Assembly (NCBI GenBank): GCA_029265975.1
Contig: JAJUGN010000002.1
Coordinates: 24,089-88,088, forward strand
Source of the DNA: Clostridiales bacterium
GTDB lineage: Bacteria; Bacillota; Clostridia; Oscillospirales; Oscillospiraceae
Direction of reading: 5' to 3'
Length of the DNA: 64,000 nt
Under the pieces are notes generated by a model that had not been told where the DNA came from, ran no database searches, and was given only the letters and a program-made list of their open reading frames with translations. The stretch's first letter is position 1, and every line of letters starts with the position of its first letter. This document shows positions 37,828-47,500 of this stretch, in pieces. Position numbers and translations under genes: made by a program.

Positions 37828-38618
37828 TTTTTCACCACTCTTTTCGCGTAAAATACCGGTTTCTCAGTTTCCTTGTCGCGCATTATTTCGGCCTCAACCC
37901 TGAAAACGTCCTCCAGAATGCCGTCGCTTATCACCTTCCAGGGATCCCCCTGCCGGTAGATTTTCTTATCTCTGAGCACGATAAGCTCGTCTGAATACCG
38001 CGCCGCGTGATTCATGTCGTGAAGCACCATTACGATGGTAATGCCGTCTTCGCTGTTCAGGCGTCTCACAAGCTCCATGATCTCAAGCTGGTGGGATATG
38101 TCAAGGTATGTGGTGGGCTCGTCGAGCAGGAGCACCTCCGGCTTCTGCGCTACGGCCATGGCAATCAGCGCGCGCTGACGCTCTCCGCCGGACAGGGAGT
38201 TGAGCTTTCTGTCCCTGAGCTCAGCCGTCGCGGTTTTCTCGAGCGCCCATTCGACGATCTTCTCGTCATCGGAGCGCTGCCCTTCCCACCACTTTTTGTG
38301 CGCGAAACGCCCGTACCGAACAAGCGTTACTACCGATACGTCTGTCATGCAGGAGTTGCTCTGGCCGAGGACGGCCATCTTCCGGGCGACCAGCTTAGTG
38401 TTGGTCCTGAAAATATTGCGGCCTTCGAGGAAAACACTGCCGCCTGACGGCTTCAGATTTCTGCTCATCGCTCTTATGAGCGTGGTTTTGCCGCAGCCGT
38501 TGGGCCCGATTATAGAATAGATTTTGCCTTTCTCAATGCTGAGGCTGATGTCCGAAAGAATTTGGTCGTCCTTATAGGCGACGCTCAGATTTTCGACTTT
38601 TATTACAGCTTCGCTCAT
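37824..38618 (-). CDS. btuD: ABC transporter ATPase, FecE/BtuD type
   Basis: 264 residues. Walker A IIGPNGCGKTTLIRAM near residue 37, signature LSGGERQRALIAMA, Walker B LLLDEPTTYLD and the switch His in VLHDMNHAARYSDEL are the pattern of iron-siderophore and vitamin B12 importers. Within this operon it powers the FecCD-type permease encoded upstream. The riboswitch upstream of the operon favours cobamides over siderophores as the cargo. The symbol is assigned by context, because sequence alone does not separate BtuD from FecE or HmuV. Confidence 0.88.
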   Translation of the reverse strand: MSEAVIKVENLSVAYKDDQILSDISLSIEKGKIYSIIGPNGCGKTTLIRAMSRNLKPSGGSVFLEGRNIFRTNTKLVARKMAVLGQSNSCMTDVSVVTLVRYGRFAHKKWWEGQRSDDEKIVEWALEKTATAELRDRKLNSLSGGERQRALIAMAVAQKPEVLLLDEPTTYLDISHQLEIMELVRRLNSEDGITIVMVLHDMNHAARYSDELIVLRDKKIYRQGDPWKVISDGILEDVFRVEAEIMRDKETEKPVFYAKRVVKK

Positions 38619-38625
38619 TATACCC

Positions 38626-39621
38626 CTACTTTCTCAGGAGATAGAGGAAAAACGGAACGCCAAGTATGGCCATTATAATGCCTACGGGTATCTCCGTCGG
38701 GCTGAAAACCGTTCTCGCAAAGGTATCGCTGAACATGACCAGCGCCGAGCCCAGCAGCGCCGAGGACGGGAAAAGGTATTTATGATCGTTTCCGGAAATG
38801 AGCCTGACGCTGTGAGGCACGATAAGCCCAACGAAGCCAAGGAGGCCGACGGCGCTGACCGCGCTCGCCGCCAGAAGCGCGGCCAGAGCGGTAAAACCGA
38901 GACGCGTGGCTTCGACGTTCAGCCCGAGCCCTCTCGCCACGTCGTCCCCTAGCACCAGTATGTTCATTTTTTCGGAAAGCAGAAGCGTGACCGCTACGCC
39001 CACAATTGAATAGGGCAGCACCGTTACGACCTCGGGCCAGCTCCTGGCGGAGAGGCTGCCGTTCATAAACGTCAAGGCCCCGTGAACCCTGTCGCTGAAA
39101 AATACGAGCGTGGCAGAGATCCCTGCGCTGAAAAGCGCCGAAACGGCGACGCCGGCAAGTATTATCCTGGTAGGTTCTATGCCGCCCTTCCACGCGAGGC
39201 TGTATATTATCACAGCCGCTAGCATGGCCCCGAAAAAAGCTGCGACGGGGACGAAGTGCTGGTACTGCGGAAGTATAACGAGTATGAATATCCCGAAAAG
39301 TCCCGCGCCGCTGCTTATGCCTATTATGCTGGGATCCGCCAGCGGGTTTTTCATGACGCCCTGGAGTATGGCACCGGCAAGCGCGAGATTCATCCCCACA
39401 AGACCGCCCAGGATCATGCGCGGCAGCCTGATGTTCCAGATTACCATGCCCTCCACGCTTTTCCGGCTTCCTGCGATTGCGGAAAGCACCTGCCCTATGC
39501 TTATCTTCATGGTTCCCACAATGTTTCCGATGAAAAAAGCTGCTATGACGAGGAAAAGGAGTATAAGCAAAAATAAGATTTTGAATCTTACGGTTTCCCT
39601 GAACGCTGTTTTCTCCATCAC
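38626..39621 (-). CDS. btuC: ABC transporter permease, FecCD/BtuC type
   Basis: 331 residues with about ten membrane spans, the size of BtuC. Landmarks are WNIRLPRMILGGLVGMNLAL, GAILQGVMKNPLADPSIIGI, and near the C-terminus VGFIGLIVPH-like sequence (here LLGFVGLIVPHSVRLISG). The GAILQGVMKNPLADP and GLIVPH regions are hallmarks of the FecCD family. It forms the membrane channel for the binding protein encoded upstream, overlapping its stop by four bases. Confidence 0.92.
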   Translation of the reverse strand: MMEKTAFRETVRFKILFLLILLFLVIAAFFIGNIVGTMKISIGQVLSAIAGSRKSVEGMVIWNIRLPRMILGGLVGMNLALAGAILQGVMKNPLADPSIIGISSGAGLFGIFILVILPQYQHFVPVAAFFGAMLAAVIIYSLAWKGGIEPTRIILAGVAVSALFSAGISATLVFFSDRVHGALTFMNGSLSARSWPEVVTVLPYSIVGVAVTLLLSEKMNILVLGDDVARGLGLNVEATRLGFTALAALLAASAVSAVGLLGFVGLIVPHSVRLISGNDHKYLFPSSALLGSALVMFSDTFARTVFSPTEIPVGIIMAILGVPFFLYLLRK

Positions 39622-40658
39622 TTCACAGCCCCGTATATCTCAGGATAAAGGCTTTTTGCCAGATAGGCTATGGCGTCCACATAATACGGCCCTGCGTTAT
39701 ACAGATAGTACTGCTGGGGCAGATATATTACCCGGCCCTCTTTTATCGCTTTTACCGAGCTCCAGGCGGGATTCGAGGAGAACTGCTTTTCAACGGTCTT
39801 TCTCGCCTCCTCGTTGCTCGATATCATCGTGGTAACCAGAATGTAATCAGGATTCTGCTTGACTATGTACTCGATATCAAGCGGGGTCGTTTCCGAGCCT
39901 ATTGTGTCCGGCGGGAGATTCGAGGCGATGTTTTTCAGCTTGAGTATGCCCGCGATGTCGCCTGCTATGCTGTTGTCGAGCTTTACCGCAAGCGATTTCG
40001 AGGTGACGTAGAGAATGGCGACGCTTGTCTTCTTGTCCGGCAGTTTTTTAACGATCTCGTTTTTTCCGTTAGTGAGCTTCTGTATCTTTGCCTCGGCGGC
40101 GCCGCTCACACCCAGAATCTTTCCGAACACCCTGTACGAGGCGATCACGTCGTCAAAGCTCTTGATATGAGTGACGATGACCTTGAAGCCCATGCTTCTG
40201 AGGGAAGCCGCCGCCACGTTCTGCGTGCCCGCCTGGGCTATGATGAGATCGGGCTTTAAGGCCACTATCGACTCTATGTTTACGGCGTAAACCTGCCCCA
40301 TCTGCGGCAGAGCCTTGATCTCAGCCTCGTACTCCTCTATAATACGCACGTTTTGGCTCACATCCGAGGTGCAGATGGATTTGCCGCCGAGGTCGTACCA
40401 GATATTAAGCGGGGTTCCCGACAAGACCGCTACCTTTTTCGGCTTCGTTTCAATGGTGGTCTCATTTCCGAGAAAATCCTTCACCCTTATGGGATAGGCC
40501 TCTCCCGTGACGGAAATCGAAGCGTTCCCCTGAGAGGAGGCCGTGGGCGCGGCGGAAGGCGTTGCAGTGCTTTGGGCGGGCGTATTGTTGGAAGTGCAGC
40601 CTAGCAGGGAGAGAAGCATGCAGGCCGCGAGAATAAAAACGACGGATCTTTGTTTCAT
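39618..40658 (-). CDS. btuF: Cobamide/siderophore-type ABC substrate-binding lipoprotein (BtuF-like)
   Basis: 346 residues from the ATG at 40658, preceded by AAGGAGAAACATCAT; the ORF track start at 40775 lies within the leader. Signal peptide and lipobox (SLLGCTSNN), then a Ser/Thr/Ala/Pro linker. The class III binding-protein fold follows, with VAVLSGTPLNIWYDLGG and NIESIVALKPDLIIAQAG near residues 145-165. It is the first gene behind the cobalamin riboswitch, so corrinoids are the best-supported ligand. Iron or heme complexes remain possible for the family. Confidence 0.88.
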   Translation of the reverse strand: MKQRSVVFILAACMLLSLLGCTSNNTPAQSTATPSAAPTASSQGNASISVTGEAYPIRVKDFLGNETTIETKPKKVAVLSGTPLNIWYDLGGKSICTSDVSQNVRIIEEYEAEIKALPQMGQVYAVNIESIVALKPDLIIAQAGTQNVAAASLRSMGFKVIVTHIKSFDDVIASYRVFGKILGVSGAAEAKIQKLTNGKNEIVKKLPDKKTSVAILYVTSKSLAVKLDNSIAGDIAGILKLKNIASNLPPDTIGSETTPLDIEYIVKQNPDYILVTTMISSNEEARKTVEKQFSSNPAWSSVKAIKEGRVIYLPQQYYLYNAGPYYVDAIAYLAKSLYPEIYGAVK

Positions 40659-40680
40659 ATGATGTTTCTCCTTGAAAAAA

Positions 40681-40713
40681 ATAATAAAAAGGCGGCCCTG
40701 CGGCCGCCTTAAT
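40681..40713 (-). terminator. Riboswitch-controlled terminator of the btuF operon
   Basis: On the minus strand AAGGCGGCC, loop GCAG-like, GGCCGCCTT, then TTTATTATTTTTTT. It lies between the riboswitch aptamer and the btuF ribosome binding site, so ligand binding would stop transcription. Confidence 0.85.
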
Positions 40714-40795
40714 TCACAATAATGCAAGTCGATGACAACTTGCAAACACTTATCGCTCAAAACGCTCTGATACACCGCAGGCTTGTTTTGAAAAG

Positions 40796-40955
40796 ATACG
40801 AGCAGGTCTCCTGACTTAAGATCATCGCTTCAAGGCGCCTTCTCGGGCTTTCGCCCAATGGCATATACCTGGAAACTCCCTAACACAGTGACGGGTTCGT
40901 TCCGGATTTTAACCGGATTCCCTATTAATTCCCGAAGGAAACTCTGTATCCTGAT
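40796..40955 (-). ncRNA. Cobalamin riboswitch 1
   Basis: On the minus strand the conserved core is visible: GGGAATCCGGTTAAAATCC, then CCCGTCACTGTG, the GGGCGAAAGCCC hairpin, AAGTCAGGAGACCTGC, and closing GGATAC/GTATC ends for P1. It precedes btuF with a terminator in between, so it is probably a transcriptional OFF switch for the import/chelatase operon. Confidence 0.93.
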
Positions 40956-40993
40956 ATGTATTCAATTTTAGACTGATTTTTACACCAGTATAA

Positions 40994-41022
40994 TTTATAT
41001 ATCATACTGCATATAAAGTCAA
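40994..41022 (-). promoter_or_regulatory. Promoter of the btuF operon
   Basis: On the minus strand TTGACT (41022-41017), 17 bases, TATAAA (40999-40994), about 40 bases before the riboswitch. Confidence 0.65.
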
Positions 41023-41094
41023 TACCGTCAAGCAAAAACTTTAGCGTTGCCCGGCGGCAAAAAAGTAAAATATTACGCTATTTTAAGGAAGATG

Positions 41095-41123
41095 TTGACA
41101 GAAAAATACGCTTATGCTATTTT
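41095..41123 (+). promoter_or_regulatory. Promoter of riboswitch 2 transcript
   Basis: TTGACA at 41095-41100, 17 bases, then TATTTT at 41118-41123 preceded by TGC (extended -10). Divergent from the btuF promoter. Confidence 0.65.
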
Positions 41124-41136
41124 ATACACAAACAGA

Positions 41137-41340
41137 ATAGCTTTTGAAGTGTCCCCTTTGGCGCAGGGCCTTTGGGGAAGAATAGGGAATCGGGTGAGAA
41201 TCCCGAACGGAACCGCCGCTGTATGCGTTTTTGGCCGCGCTCGTCGACGAAAGTCGGTCACTGGGAAACTGGGAAGGCAGAGCGCGCGCCGCAGGACGAT
41301 CGTCCTATAAGCGCGAGTCAGAAGACCTGCTTTGAAACCG
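41137..41340 (+). ncRNA. Cobalamin riboswitch 2
   Basis: Core elements GGGAATCGGGTGAGAATCCC, AACCGCCGCTGTATGCG, CGAAAGTCGGTCACTGGG and AGTCAGAAGACCTGC occur in the expected order. Nearly the same sequence is found in riboswitch 3 at 52.3 kb, including a long G/C-rich peripheral arm. It precedes the sseB/DUF2292/surface-protein genes. Confidence 0.95.
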
Positions 41341-41388
41341 CTCCGCCTGCTGGTGCCTTATGGCGGCGCACATCGGATTTGCAGATAA

Positions 41389-41428
41389 ACGGCTGTGATG
41401 ATTTTTTGATTGTCGCATCCGTTTTTTT
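41389..41428 (+). terminator. Terminator of riboswitch 2
   Basis: ACGGCTGTGATGATT pairs through several G-T wobbles with GATTGTCGCATCCGT, followed by TTTTTTTA: the likely expression platform of the riboswitch. Confidence 0.7.
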
Positions 41429-41551
41429 ATTTTGATTCCTTTCTCATCCCTTTCTCAGGTGCGAACCGGACGCGGTTTGGTCACCCGTCCGGTTCGACGC
41501 CAAATTTAGGCGCCGCCTCTTTTTATTACCGTGGTGACGAGGAAAATGCTT

Positions 41552-42304
41552 ATGGAAGAAAACTTATTTTTTTACGGCAGAAAGGTTTTGCCTTTTTCAA
41601 ACCCCAGTTCAGGCGAAGGCGCGCCGGAAATAGACATCGGCGCGCTCAGGGAGCTTAAGAGCGCGAAGCTGCTCGTCCCCTGCAAGGCGAAGACGAAAGA
41701 ATATGGCACGCGCTATTCGATGTACGGCATCCATATGAAAAACGGAGCGCTTTTTCTTCCGGCGTTTACCTGCCCCGAAGAATTGGAAAAATGGCCCTAC
41801 GAAAAGGACGGGGCGGCCGTTTTTTCCTATGAGGACATCAAGAACAGGGCCATTGACGACTGCCGCGGCTTTTCAGGTATAATCATCAACCCTTTCAGCG
41901 ACTTTCTGATACTCGACATGGATGTGATAAAGCGCATAGACGAAATGCTGGACGGGATTTATATAGAAAGAGTCGAGCACAGCCGATACCTTCAATTATA
42001 TAAACCCGGGCACGGCTATTCGGGGCTTGCCGAGGAAATGAAGCTGTTCTTTGAAAAACACGAGGAGGTTTACAGGGCATATCTTCTGACGGCGAGGGAG
42101 CCGTGGGAAAAGGAGCGCCACTGGCTGCTTCTGATTGACTTTGAGGGGGAGCGGGTGCGTCTGTTTCCCGAGGCGGCCAGGGCGCTTGAACCGCATATCA
42201 GACCGGGGGACCATTTTGAAATAATGAAAGCCGACCGGGAGCTTCTTCGGCTAGCCGCGGAAAAATGCCCCCCGATTTACTCCAGGCTGAAAGCGGAAAA
42301 ATAG
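41552..42304 (+). CDS. SseB-like protein behind a cobalamin riboswitch
   Basis: About 250 residues from the ATG encoding MEENLFFYGR, nine bases after GAGG; an upstream GTG (41531) and ATG (41546) are alternatives. The first half contains the SseB N-terminal domain (LVPCKAKTKEYGTRYSMYGI; GALFLPAFTCPEELEKW; GIIINPFSDFLILDMDVI), and the second half matches the SseB C-terminal domain in style (AYLLTAREPWEKERHWLLL). SseB was named for serine sensitivity in E. coli, and its molecular function is not known. It is the first gene after riboswitch 2 and its terminator, which makes cobalamin-responsive expression likely and unusual. Confidence 0.75.
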   Translation: MEENLFFYGRKVLPFSNPSSGEGAPEIDIGALRELKSAKLLVPCKAKTKEYGTRYSMYGIHMKNGALFLPAFTCPEELEKWPYEKDGAAVFSYEDIKNRAIDDCRGFSGIIINPFSDFLILDMDVIKRIDEMLDGIYIERVEHSRYLQLYKPGHGYSGLAEEMKLFFEKHEEVYRAYLLTAREPWEKERHWLLLIDFEGERVRLFPEAARALEPHIRPGDHFEIMKADRELLRLAAEKCPPIYSRLKAEK

Positions 42305-42360
42305 CTGCAAACCAAAACTTAAAAATCAGGAATCGTTTTTTTGCCGATAACCGACCGAAC

Positions 42361-42412
42361 AACGGAGGTTTGGCGGAACGGGGTAAATCCCTTGTCCGCC
42401 GAGCCTCCGTTT
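42361..42412 (+). terminator. Hairpin after sseB
   Basis: AACGGAGG and GGCGGA pair with TCCGCC and CCTCCGTT with small internal mismatches, then TTGATT. It separates sseB from the DUF2292 gene; the T-run is short, so partial read-through is likely. Confidence 0.55.
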
Positions 42413-42486
42413 GATTATCGCCCCCTAACCTGCGCTTTTGCACTGTGACATTTGCTTCAACAAGGCGGAAAGGAGAGAAATAAGGC

Positions 42487-42651
42487 ATGACGGAAAAAAG
42501 AGTAGAAGAATCAGACAAAGTGATTTTGTGCGAGCAGGAGAAAGCGCTTATCCTCCTTATCCGTCGAATCAAGGGCGGAAAGCTGCGCATCCTCGTCGAA
42601 AGAGGAAAGCCTGTCCGGGTGGAACTGACGCGTAAAAACATAGAGCTTTGA
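42487..42651 (+). CDS. DUF2292 (YezD-like) small protein, copy 1
   Basis: 54 residues, missed in the ORF track in this frame. The ATG follows AAAGGAGAG with a spacer of about ten. The sequence (LCEQEKALILLIRRIKGGKL, then LRILVERGKPVRVELTRK) is the DUF2292/YezD pattern: a short helix then two strands with GKPVRVE. A paralog with the same end (GKPVRVEEIKK) is encoded at 52706, also after a cobalamin riboswitch. DUF2292 proteins are often found beside sulfur or metal uptake genes; their function is unknown. Small cytoplasmic regulator or partner is a guess. Confidence 0.8.
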   Translation: MTEKRVEESDKVILCEQEKALILLIRRIKGGKLRILVERGKPVRVELTRKNIEL

Positions 42652-42752
42652 TCACGGGCAAATCCTTCGTGCGGCTTTTCGCCAACTCCGGAGAGGCCGT
42701 GAAGCCGGGCGATTGTTATATAAAATAAAACAATAACAAAGGAGGAAAACAA

Positions 42753-44423
42753 ATGCTAATAACCTCAAAAAAGAAAGGCGCTTCAAAAACGCTGGCATTT
42801 CTGCTCGCGCTTTCTCTGCTTGTGGCGTTTTTCCCCGCGATTGCGTCGGCGGCAACATACGGGGACCTCGAGGTCTCCATACCGTCCGGCGAGAACGTCG
42901 CGCTGAGCTATGTCGGCAACTCGGGCACGACTTATACCTTTAACGTCGTATCCGAGATAACGGGCTATTACCCCTCGGTATTCTCTCTCCGGATCGCTCC
43001 GGACGGCGGACATTCGGTATCGAACATCGACGCCACAAACGGGACCATGGTCACGCTGTACGAAGGCACTTATTACCTTGTAACACTTGCTGAAGGCACC
43101 ACTTCCACGATCACAATCACATCCTCCGGCGGCTATACATACGTTCTCAACTGCAGCCAGGCCGACGGCGGCAGCACAGGCTCCGCGAGCGGGATTTACG
43201 CTTTCCTGCCGGCTCCCGGGCAGTATGTCAACGAAGGGCTGACCTCCGGCGGCTGGGGCAGCATTTACACAACGGGGCAGACGGCGGTGAAGAGCCTTGT
43301 CAACAACAAGGTCTCGACGGGCGTGTCTCTCGGCTTCTTCGGAGGCTATGTCGTGCTCGATTACGGAACCCCCGCAAAGGATGCCAGCGGCAACGTGACA
43401 GGCGGCATCTACAACGACAGCACGAACCCCTACGGCGTAGACTTTATCCTTTACGGCAACGCGTTTTCAGGCAACTCCGAGCCGGGCTGCGTCCAGGTTT
43501 CAAAGGACGGCGTCAACTGGTACGACATCGCGGGCTCGAAGTATTACGACAGCGACACGGTGAAAAATTACTATCTCACCTATACCAACCCCACCCCGGC
43601 GGACGACGGCGACTATTCCTACGGCAGGACCCAGACGACATACACGGGCGGCGTCCCCTATACCGGAAGTTCCTCCGGCACGGTGACCTACAACTCCTAC
43701 CACAATCACAGCTGGTTCCCGCTCTACTGCAACTATTTCACTCCGGTGATCCAGTCCCTGGGCGCGCTTGACAAAACTAGCGTACTTCCGTTTGCCGACT
43801 ACACCCGCGACACGACAAACGGCTCGGCGCTGACGATGAGGGGCGTAATGATAGGCGACGCGACGAACACGCAGACGGGCAACTACACCTTCGGCTACTG
43901 CGACGTCCATGCGAACGGCTCGGCGACCTCCACGGCCTACAATCCCTACACGGCGACAGCCAGCACGACCGGCGGAGACCCCATCGACATTTCCTGGGCG
44001 GTCAACTCAAGCGGCGAGCCGGTGTTTCTTGACAGTATCCGATTCATACGAATCTACACCGGCGCCAGGTATATGAACGGCGCCTTCGGCGAAATGTCCA
44101 CCGAGGTCTGCGGCTCCTACCGCGCGACGGGCACGGGCGGCACATCGGGCACCTTCGCGACAGTTGCCGTCGACGGGAACAGCCCGACAAACACCACCGT
44201 GTCAAGTTCGCAGCGTCTCGCTACGATAAGCGTCAGCGCCGGGACGCATACGATAAACGCCAGCAGCTCGGCGACATGTTTCCTGATAAACGGCGCTGCG
44301 GTATCCACACCTTACAGCACCACGATAACCACCGCTCCCAACAGTACTTACTATATGCAGATTATTACTCAGTCGGGCGACGCACAGCCAAGAATAACGG
44401 TACTTAAAATAGTTTCAACCTAA
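42753..44423 (+). CDS. Secreted cell-surface protein in the cobamide locus, candidate corrinoid-binding
   Basis: 556 residues with a signal peptide (KTLAFLLALSLLVAFFPAIASAA) and a strong AAAGGAGG site. Residues 150-450 contain GFFGGYVVLDYG, YGVDFILYGNAFSGNSEPG and VSKDGVNWYDIAGSKYY. This pattern recalls secreted proteins annotated only as cell surface protein in B12-regulated loci of gut Bacteroidetes (from memory, not searched). The C-terminal 90 residues look like a Ser/Thr-rich Ig-like domain. There is no SLH, LPXTG or membrane anchor, so it is either released or held by the SLH protein encoded next. Corrinoid binding is inferred from position downstream of riboswitch 2. Confidence 0.65.
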   Translation: MLITSKKKGASKTLAFLLALSLLVAFFPAIASAATYGDLEVSIPSGENVALSYVGNSGTTYTFNVVSEITGYYPSVFSLRIAPDGGHSVSNIDATNGTMVTLYEGTYYLVTLAEGTTSTITITSSGGYTYVLNCSQADGGSTGSASGIYAFLPAPGQYVNEGLTSGGWGSIYTTGQTAVKSLVNNKVSTGVSLGFFGGYVVLDYGTPAKDASGNVTGGIYNDSTNPYGVDFILYGNAFSGNSEPGCVQVSKDGVNWYDIAGSKYYDSDTVKNYYLTYTNPTPADDGDYSYGRTQTTYTGGVPYTGSSSGTVTYNSYHNHSWFPLYCNYFTPVIQSLGALDKTSVLPFADYTRDTTNGSALTMRGVMIGDATNTQTGNYTFGYCDVHANGSATSTAYNPYTATASTTGGDPIDISWAVNSSGEPVFLDSIRFIRIYTGARYMNGAFGEMSTEVCGSYRATGTGGTSGTFATVAVDGNSPTNTTVSSSQRLATISVSAGTHTINASSSATCFLINGAAVSTPYSTTITTAPNSTYYMQIITQSGDAQPRITVLKIVST

Positions 44424-44430
44424 GTTTGCG

Positions 44431-44472
44431 ACCCCACAAGATGCGCGGCTTTTCCCGCGCATCTTGCGGGGT
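44431..44472 (+). terminator. Hairpin between the two surface-protein genes
   Basis: ACCCC and AAGATGCGCGG pair with CCGCGCATCTT and GGGGT. A very stable stem but only GTTCATAATT follows, so it may attenuate rather than fully stop transcription. Confidence 0.6.
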
Positions 44473-44573
44473 GTTCATAATTAGATTTGATAATTAATCG
44501 ATTCTTTTTTGTAAATGCGGATAATCGGACACTGTTTAAAACGGAAAATCTAATATTGAGAGTGATTGAAATT

Positions 44574-47500
44574 ATGGATATAAAAATCAGACTTAAGCGT
44601 ATTGTTTCGCTTGCGCTATGCCTGCTGATGTTCTTGTCGTATCTGCCGGGAGAGCAGGCGCGGGCGACAAGCGACCTCGTTGTGAAATCAAGCGAAAGCG
44701 CCGCCGATTCCTTGACGATGATTCCCGTGAACGGAACTGCATACGGCGTCCCGGTCTATGAGATTTATGTAAGCGCTTCGACGGAGTCGGTCGCGATAAA
44801 GCCGGCGGACAATCAGTTTTTGAGAACTTATCTTGAGTATTTAAATTCCGGCGGATATATACGCAAGTCCATTCTGCCCGAATGGTCGAAATTTGCCTGG
44901 TGGTATGGCTTTGGAGATTTCAACTCCGAAGCCGACTTGCTTAATTATTTTGGGTATTCCACAAGGGCAGACTTTATATCGGACTGGGGCTATCCGAATG
45001 ATTTTGACTCTTTTTTAAACGATAACCTGGGAGTGAGCTCCGAAGCTAAAATGCCGGATGAACTGCCTTCGAGTCAGTTTAACTTTAAGGTCGTGTCCGG
45101 TTCCTCAGATTATTACATCTATTCTTTGACCCCATCATCCTTTAACAGAACGGATGCAAGCATCTGGAACAGCGCCGCCATGGCCGGGGCGAAGGCGCAG
45201 TATTACGACAGCGCGGCGGAATATGCCTTCGTGTATATATCTCATTACGCTCATCCGAGTTCTATGCTCAAAGAACAGGCGACGTTAGATAAGGTTCTGA
45301 TAATAAAAATAGGCGGCACTCCGCTGAATGCAGGAAACGCCCCGGTAATATTGGGTTTAAGCACAGCATCCGCCTCTACGAGGGCAAACAGCACATATTT
45401 GATTTCGCTCGGCTCTGTATTTTATGATATTGATAACGACCCGCTTACATACACGGTCAGCGTTAACGGAGCGGCGGCGACAGCGGCCAGCGCAAATTAC
45501 AGCTTTACACCGCCGTCTACGGGCTCATACTCGCTGGTTTTCAAAGCCAGCGACGGAACACAGGAGTCCCCCGCCTATACTCTGAATCTGACCGCCGTTG
45601 ACGACAGCGGACTGAAGGCGGCTATCGACGCGGCGCCGGCTTCCGGATATTTCACCTCCGGCGACCGTTTCAACGGGAAAACCACCAGCGTGAACGGCTT
45701 CTGGGCGGACATGCAGTCCAATCTCAATACGGCGAATTCGGTTTACAGCAATTCAGCCTCCACACAGCTTCTGGTGGATAACTCGACGTACGCGCTGAAC
45801 GCCTCAGTGAGCCTTCTGATACCGCTCAGCAGGGTCAACGCCACTGCGCTTTATGAGGCGATAAACTATAAACCGTTTATTTACGGTGAAAACGGAGAAA
45901 AGATATATACCGACGCGAGCTACTATTCGTCGTCGTCATGGAACGCGTATCAGAGCGCGCTGACCGCGTCGGAAAAAATGCTCTCCTCGCTTTACGACTC
46001 GGGCGGAAACCCGACGGAGCTGAATAAGGCCTCTTACCAGGCAAGCGTAAACGACCAGGCCGCGGCCCTTGCGGCGGCCAGGAATTCGCTTGACAGAAGG
46101 GCGGACGAATACACCCTCTGGGACGCGCAGTCGGCCTATGACGGACTCTCGGTGCTGGCAAACAAACTGTTCAAACCCGCAAATATGAACGCCTCAAACT
46201 ATACGGCGCAGAGCTGGGCGGATTTCATCGCCGCGAGGGACGAGGCGCTCGCATGGTGTGCAAGTCACGGCAGACCGACTTTTAACGTCGGAAAGAACGA
46301 GGCAAAGGAATACGTTGCCGTTTATAAAAAATTATGGGACGCCTGCTATAAGGGCTTGAGCCCCTCGGCCGGCTCGATTTCGGTATCCGTGACCGTTAGT
46401 GACGCTTACGCCGCCAAAAAGAACGCATCGCCGGTGGACATTGTCGGAACCCGCACGCTTACGCTGAGCGGGGGTGCCACCATAAAGGACGCCCTTGGTT
46501 TCAGTTGCAGCGCTCTTGAAAGCAGAATAGACAGCAGCAGGATTGCAGACTGCCGCATAGGCGTATACTTAAACGGCGTTTTCCTGCTCAATCCGGCTAC
46601 CGGCGGAATAAGCGCCCCCGAAAGCCTGAATTTTGACGATGTGAAGCTCCACGACGGCGACGAGCTGCTGGTCGTCTATATGGCGGTGCCGACATATTAT
46701 AATCTGAGCGGGTCTCTGAGCTGCTACGGGGTTTCCGAAGTCGGCTCGTATGTGCGCTATCTTGAGGCTTCCCAAAAGGAGCTTTCCGCCGAGGCCGGAA
46801 AGGCCTTCAGCATGACCGTACTTGCGCAGTCGGCTCTGCCGAGCAAGTATTCCGGAGAGAAGAGCGCCGTCTCCGGAGCTTCGGTTTTCGTCAGCGATTG
46901 CTGCCAGACGGAGGCGGCGGCCCGGTCCGCTGCCGCGGTTAAAAACAGCGGAGCCGTTAGCGGCTCTGACGGCGGCTTCACTCTCAAGCTGTATTCGGAA
47001 GGCTGGTACGCGCTGAGCATACTTGAAAAAGGAGACTACGGCGGGATATCCTGCGGAAGCACAGTCATCGTGCATATCACCCCTTCGCTGAACCCGTCGG
47101 CAGTGAAGGCAGAGCTCCAGGCGGAGCTTGACGCGGCCTACGCCGCCTGTGATGAGGATATTTTCAGCGCAGACAGCTGGAAAAGCGTAAAAAGCTATTA
47201 TCAGAACGGCACCAAGGCAATAAGCGAGGCCGCCACGCTCGGCGACGCCTGGAAAGCCAAGAAAACGGCGGTTGAGGGTATAAATGCGCTCAGGGAGGCT
47301 GCCTCCTCCGACAACACAAAGAAAATCTCCTCCTTCCGCACCCTGCTTAACGAGCTGCCGGACAACACTTCGCTCATAGACAAAAGCCTCCAGGGCAAGG
47401 TCGACGCTCTTATAACAGCCTACGGTACGATGAGCGAATACCAGATATCCCAGCTCAGCGGCATTGAGCAGAACAAATACAAGGCAATTTTCGCCGCAAA

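Noticed and set aside
42438-42635. ORF track entry of 65 codons in this region
   Set aside because: It is out of frame with the DUF2292 gene at 42487-42651, which has a clear ribosome binding site and a paralog.
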